Of a stretch of 64,000 nucleotides of DNA, positions 60,408 through 64,000 are shown piece after piece. How positions within the stretch are numbered: the stretch's first letter is position 1; every line of letters begins with the position of its first letter. The notes beneath the pieces were generated by a model, which did no database searches, was not told the DNA's origin, and saw only the letters and a program-made list of their open reading frames with translations. The translations under genes and the position numbers were made by a program. This DNA is from JAMXLO01 sp963819855. Its GTDB lineage: Bacteria; Pseudomonadota; Alphaproteobacteria; Acetobacterales; Acetobacteraceae. The stretch spans positions 1-64,000 of the forward strand of contig CAWFYC010000017.1 in assembly GCA_963819855.1 (NCBI GenBank). The letters are read 5' to 3'.

Positions 60408-60721
60408 TCAGGGCGGACCGGTGGCGAGCGCCGGCAGATCGTGGGGGTGGCGCGGCGATCCGGAGCGGCGGGCGAACAGATTCCGGAGGAAGCCGGCGAG
60501 GCTGCCGCCATAGATGATGATGGCCCGGCTGAGTTCGTCCCAGAATGCCTGGTCGAGCTGATGACGGCGCCGACCGGGCGGTGACGCACCTCGGCGGCGA
60601 TTTCCTCCTCCGTGGGCAGGCGCGCGAGGCGCGGGTCCGGTGTGGTCGGCGCGGTGGGGTTCGCGCTGGGCGTCCGGCGGCGCGACCTGCCGTGCGGCGC
60701 GGGCCCCGGCGTGGCGCGCAA
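60408..60721 (-). pseudogene. Broken small hypothetical gene
   Basis: Two overlapping frames read like one small protein: from TTG 60721 a Pro/Arg-rich start and TPDPRLARLPTEEEIAAEVRHRPVGAVI, then in another frame QLDQAFWDELSRAIIIYGGSLAGFLRNLF to the stop at 60408. Joining them needs one missing base or two extra near 60560. The second part has a hydrophobic helix. The family is not recognised, and the start is uncertain. Confidence 0.35.
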
Positions 60722-61152
60722 GCGGATGGGCGTGGGCGAGAGGTCCTGGCCGCGTGCGGCGCGCCGGCAAGGCCTGGCTTCCAGGGCCGCGGCGCGAGGC
60801 AGTCCATTGATGATGCGGGCGAGACTGACCGCGAGATCGTTGCACAGCGCGTGCGATCACGTAGGGCTACGTTGCCCCGGTCGCCTTCACGACTGACGCC
60901 AGACCCAGGTCCGCCTGGCCACCAAGGACCTTGGCGTCGCCTTTCGCACCAACCACATCGTCAATCCGCTCGAGCGCGAGGTCCACCAGGATATGAGCGA
61001 GTCGCCGATCACGTGGCGGCTCGTGCGGTGCGTTCTACTTTGTTTCAACACGGAGGAAGCAGTTCGCCGCCGAGCCCGCGATAGACGAATCAGGGCCAGG
61101 GCTCGACTGCACCAGGAATATTTCGCCGATCTCGTCGCGGTGCCACGGGCCG
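60722..61152. other. Intergenic stretch, possible gene remnant
   Basis: About 430 bases with no complete gene. On the plus strand 60906-61050 encodes a stretch including KDLGVAFRTNHIVNPLERE and SESPITWRLVRC that looks protein-like, but it follows a stop at 60894, has no good start and soon turns low-complexity. It may be the remnant of a deleted gene. Confidence 0.35.
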
Positions 61153-61674
61153 TCAATTCGGCCAGAGGCTACAGAACGCCTGATTGGCTTCCATGTTGTC
61201 GCCGGCATTGCCGCCTTCATCGACCTTGCGGATCCAGCCGTCGGGTTTGTCGGCGGTCGGGGAGACGCCGCAGTCGGTATGCACAAAGTGGATGCCGACG
61301 TCGCCGCCGGTATACAGCTCGCCGCACAGTTCCAGCCTGTCACCGACCCTGATCGTGCTGAGCGGTGCCGGCACGCTCGCCTGGTTACGCCGGTAGCCGT
61401 TGGCTAACACGTTGTCGATCGCGACGTCGTAGCTGGTGCCGTCGTCGCCCGACAGGGTCAGATGGGTGTGCGACAGATGCACGCCATGCCGTGGCGCGCC
61501 ATCGCGGAAGGACGGACCAGCGGCAACACTGCCGGCGAGGAAGCTACCGGCAGCCTGTTCGCAAGCGGCAGCATCGGCTGCCTGGTCTGCAAAAGCCGAT
61601 GACGGCAGCAGAAGCAGCAGAGCAACAGCAATATGGCAGCGCGTGGCGTTGGATTCCTTATCGGCTGTTCGCAC
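61153..61674 (-). CDS. Secreted hypothetical protein
   Basis: A 173-residue protein from a GTG at 61674 that overlaps the upstream stop by one base (TAGTG). A signal peptide (IAVALLLLLPSSAFADQ) ends near residue 30. The mature part has several Cys (CEQAAG, ELCGELY, HTDCGV, AFCSLW), suitable for disulfides, and GIHFVHTDCG near the end. The GDRLELCGELYTGGDVGIHFVH segment resembles DUF3465-like small exported proteins; I hold this loosely. It is coupled to the peptide-binding protein gene. Confidence 0.65.
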   Translation of the reverse strand: MRTADKESNATRCHIAVALLLLLPSSAFADQAADAAACEQAAGSFLAGSVAAGPSFRDGAPRHGVHLSHTHLTLSGDDGTSYDVAIDNVLANGYRRNQASVPAPLSTIRVGDRLELCGELYTGGDVGIHFVHTDCGVSPTADKPDGWIRKVDEGGNAGDNMEANQAFCSLWPN

Positions 61675-63281
61675 TACTTATCCAGCCAGACCGTCGCCAG
61701 GTCCTGGTTCACGTAGTGGCTCGGACCGATCTTCCAGCCGTGCATATAGGACCGCTCCGGCAGGATGCGGTTCCACCACAGCATCGGCCACTCGTAAGCC
61801 ATCGTGTCCACCACGCGCGTCTCGAACGCCCGCATCAGCAGCCGCTGCTTTGCGGGATCGGTCTCGCGCACCATCTTGGCGTCGATGTCGATCAGGTCCT
61901 GGTCGTCGAAGCCGCCGTAGTTCTCAACGAACACCCGCTTCGGCAGATACTTCTGCGTGTCCATCACCGGATTGACCACGCCGTTGCAGTTGGCCTCCAC
62001 CACGACATCGAAGTTGCCGGTGCGCATCAATTCGAACCACGGACCGGTCGGCACCACTTTCTGGGTCACGTGAACGCCGATCTTGCTCCACTCGTCGACG
62101 ACCCAGGTACCGACATACTTGTACGGCTGATCGACGTTGCGGTTCAGCATCTCGAAGCTGAGGTTCTCCTGCCCCGCCTCCTTCAGCAGCCGTTTCGCCT
62201 CGGCGCGCGACTTGTCGATATCGGGCCAGAAGCCCGCCATCTGCTGCAGTTCCTCCTTGGTCGCCGCCAGCGGCGAGCCGGGGAACACGATGCCGCCCAC
62301 CGTGCGTACGTTGGCAATCTTCGACAGCGCCGGCGCGCCGTGCCACTGGTCGATCCCCAGCAGCAGCGCCTTGCGCACCCGCACATCGTCGAACGGCTTG
62401 CGCTTGGAGTTCGGCGTGATCAGGTTGCCGCAGTTCCAGTCGCTGGTCTGGATGGTGATCTTGTCGCCAAGCTCCTTCTTGAGCTGATCGATCGCCGCCG
62501 GCGGCAGGCCGCGGAACTCGGTGGTCGCGCGGTCGCCGCGAATCGCCTCGGTCCGCACCACCTGCTTGTCGGCGTAGATGGCGACGAAGCCATCGAGATA
62601 TGGCAGTCCCTTGTGGTAGTAGTCGGGATTGCGCTCACCCTTGATCGACTGGCCGAGATCATAGGCGACGAACTTGAACGGTCCGCTGCCCATGATGTTC
62701 TTCATGTACCAGTTGGGATCCTTGTCCAGGTTGTCCTTCTTGTAGATGTAGGCATACGGGTCGGCGAGCGCCGGCAGGAAGGTCAGCGTGGCGAACTTCA
62801 GCTTGAACACCACCGTCGTCGGATCGGGCGCCGACACGGTGTCGACCATCGCGTACCAGTTGGCGCGCGCGCTGTTGTAGCCCGGCGGCGGATGGATGAT
62901 GTGGTTCCAACTCGCCGCCACGTCCGCCGCGCTGAGCGGCGAGCCGTCATGCCACTTCACGCCTTCCAGGATCTTGAACGTATAGGTTGTGCCGTTGTCG
63001 GTCGGTTGCGGCACCTCGGTGCACAGGTCGCAAACGAACTTCGTCACGTCCTCCGGATGCTCGGGATCGAGCCGGATCAGCACGCTGTAGAATGGCGCCG
63101 TCGAGTGGACCGTGGCGTAGGTGGTTTCCCGGTGACCATCGAAACTGGGCGGGGCGTCGGCAGGGATCATGTAGGTGAGGATGCCGCCGTGCTTCGGCTG
63201 TTCATCCGCGGAGGCGGGAGCGATGCCGATCATCGCGGTCGCTGCGAACCCGAAAACGACCACAAGTGAGCCAATATTCAT
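61674..63281 (-). CDS. ABC transporter substrate-binding protein, family 5 (peptide/nickel type)
   Basis: A 535-residue periplasmic binding protein of the DppA/OppA group. The signal peptide (LVVVFGFAATAMIGIAPASA) is followed by GGILTYMIPADAPPSFDGH, EGVKWHDGSPLSAADVAASW (the most conserved family segment), GSGPFKFVAYD and ALLLGIDQ. GGGGGA lies 8 nt before the ATG at 63281. Family 5 proteins bind peptides, opines, sugars or metal complexes; the type here is not clear. No permease or ATPase genes follow; a small secreted protein does. Confidence 0.88.
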   Translation of the reverse strand: MNIGSLVVVFGFAATAMIGIAPASADEQPKHGGILTYMIPADAPPSFDGHRETTYATVHSTAPFYSVLIRLDPEHPEDVTKFVCDLCTEVPQPTDNGTTYTFKILEGVKWHDGSPLSAADVAASWNHIIHPPPGYNSARANWYAMVDTVSAPDPTTVVFKLKFATLTFLPALADPYAYIYKKDNLDKDPNWYMKNIMGSGPFKFVAYDLGQSIKGERNPDYYHKGLPYLDGFVAIYADKQVVRTEAIRGDRATTEFRGLPPAAIDQLKKELGDKITIQTSDWNCGNLITPNSKRKPFDDVRVRKALLLGIDQWHGAPALSKIANVRTVGGIVFPGSPLAATKEELQQMAGFWPDIDKSRAEAKRLLKEAGQENLSFEMLNRNVDQPYKYVGTWVVDEWSKIGVHVTQKVVPTGPWFELMRTGNFDVVVEANCNGVVNPVMDTQKYLPKRVFVENYGGFDDQDLIDIDAKMVRETDPAKQRLLMRAFETRVVDTMAYEWPMLWWNRILPERSYMHGWKIGPSHYVNQDLATVWLDK

Positions 63282-63555
63282 TCTTTCGTCCCCCCGCCTC
63301 AGCTTTTCTTGCCCTTCCGGACCTCCCGATCGGAGCAATCCTGTCGCCGCTTGTACCCGGAGAATTGGCTGAAATCCAGCGGGAGATCGGACAACAAGGT
63401 CCTGCCGCCCGAACCAAATTGGATGTTTGTCAAATTCATTTCGCCGGTGTCACGCCGATTTGAGTGCGGCACGTGCATTGCAGCTAAATGTTCAGTTACT
63501 TTTCGTCCACTTATTCGCTAAGGGGCATCAAGTGATGAGGTCCAGGGGAAGTATC
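63282..63555. other. Divergent intergenic region
   Basis: About 270 bases between two divergent genes, with an AT-rich part at 63455-63520 (CAGCTAAATGTTCAGTTACTT and following). It should hold both promoters. No repeat or operator is obvious. Confidence 0.4.
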
Positions 63556-64000
63556 ATGAAGCTGTCCGCAGGCGCCGCTTCGGTGGCGATAGCTCTGCTC
63601 GGTGTTGCTGGCCCGCAGCCCGCCGGGGCAACGCCGACACTCCTCTTCAGCACAGGCGGCACGGATGGCAAGATAGCGACCGCCACGCGTCCGGGCACAG
63701 CCACGGAAATCGAGTCGGCGGACGACTTCTTTCTGACCGGGCCGACCACGCTGACCAGCGCAACGTTCACCGGACTGGTTCCGGCCGGGAGTAACCCTAC
63801 CGACGTTGTCGTCGAGATCTATCGGGTTTTCCCACTGGATTCGGACACAACCAGGACCAGCGGATCACCCGTCTTCTCCACGACCCAGGTGCCGACCCGC
63901 GTCAATTCCCCATCGGATGTGGCACTCGATTCCCGGGACAGCTCGTCCCCCGGCGAGCTGACGTTCACCACGAGCACGCTGCAGGCAAACTTCACGGCCA
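63556..64000 (+). CDS. Secreted protein, 3' end beyond window (PEP-CTERM-like precursor?)
   Basis: An ORF from ATG 63556 (AGGGGAAG 5 nt upstream; ATG 63535 also in frame) that is still open at the window end, 148 codons. A signal peptide (SVAIALLGVAGPQPAGA) leads into a Thr/Ser-rich beta-type sequence: LLFSTGGTDGKIATATRPG, ESADDFFLTGPTTLTSATFTGL and VVVEIYRVFP. This style is common in proteins with a C-terminal PEP-CTERM sorting signal, but that end is not in the window, so the class is a guess. Confidence 0.6.
   Translation, partial: MKLSAGAASVAIALLGVAGPQPAGATPTLLFSTGGTDGKIATATRPGTATEIESADDFFLTGPTTLTSATFTGLVPAGSNPTDVVVEIYRVFPLDSDTTRTSGSPVFSTTQVPTRVNSPSDVALDSRDSSSPGELTFTTSTLQANFTA

Noticed and set aside
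58376..60721. A 781-residue N-terminally extended TypA starting at 60721
   Set aside because: The extension runs through the inverted repeat 60303-60401 and a low-complexity, Pro/Arg-rich part; the conserved TypA start MQIRNVAIIAHVDHGKT is at 60202.
60906..61050. Protein-like fragment (KDLGVAFRTNHIVNPLERE) on the plus strand
   Set aside because: No start codon or ribosome site, preceded by a stop at 60894 and followed by low-complexity sequence; kept only as a possible remnant.

Overview
This window is GC-rich chromosomal DNA from a Gram-negative bacterium, most likely an alphaproteobacterium and perhaps a member of the Acetobacteraceae/Rhodospirillales (inference from family content, not a computed assignment). 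Supporting signs are the miaB-phoH-ybeY-tlyC gene order, a TamA/TamB pair, CckA-like hybrid histidine kinases with a C-terminal receiver, Tat and lipoprotein signals, and many CoA-transferase and xenobiotic-type catabolic genes. No rRNA, tRNA, CRISPR array, phage or recognisable IS transposase was found.

Layout. 1-11 kb: an orphan 3-oxoacid CoA-transferase A subunit, an aromatic-acid type MFS permease, dihydroxyacetone kinase DhaK-DhaL, an ADP-forming acyl-CoA synthetase, a lone TRAP binding protein, a lytic transglycosylase, a small lipoprotein, an ABM-domain protein and a family III CoA transferase. 11-18 kb: a cupredoxin and Tat-exported metallophosphoesterase diverge from an ECF sigma/anti-sigma pair through two mirror-image promoter-like motifs; then two D-2-hydroxyacid dehydrogenases, NnrS and a quinone oxidoreductase. 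18-29 kb: two hybrid histidine kinases, the second with a FixL-type haem PAS, around a catabolic cluster (cupin, DUF35 Zn-ribbon protein, thiolase, CoA transferase, dehydrogenase, Fe-ADH). 29-38 kb: two luciferase-like monooxygenases, an alpha/beta-hydrolase-fold protein without its serine, an SDR, a MarR-EmrB unit with a visible operator, glutathione synthetase, two small membrane proteins and a Crp-type regulator. 38-49 kb: housekeeping envelope and RNA genes (tamB, tamA, acyltransferase, miaB, phoH, ybeY, tlyC). 49-55 kb: a TauABC-like operon with two different permeases, then an ABC-F gene preceded by a probable leader peptide. 55-64 kb: a tandem pair of MetE-like methyltransferases, a VWA-like protein, a GxxExxY protein, typA, a peptide-type binding protein and the start of a secreted protein cut by the window edge.

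Two features run through the whole window. Ten single-base insertions interrupt eight otherwise intact, conserved genes; all are +1, which points to sequencing or assembly error rather than gene decay. Several families of short inverted-repeat elements also sit between genes: a CACGGAGTT family, a CGCAAAACACGCAA family, an AACGCAAAG family next to the GxxExxY gene, and three copies of a palindrome with 31-bp arms placed at gene ends.
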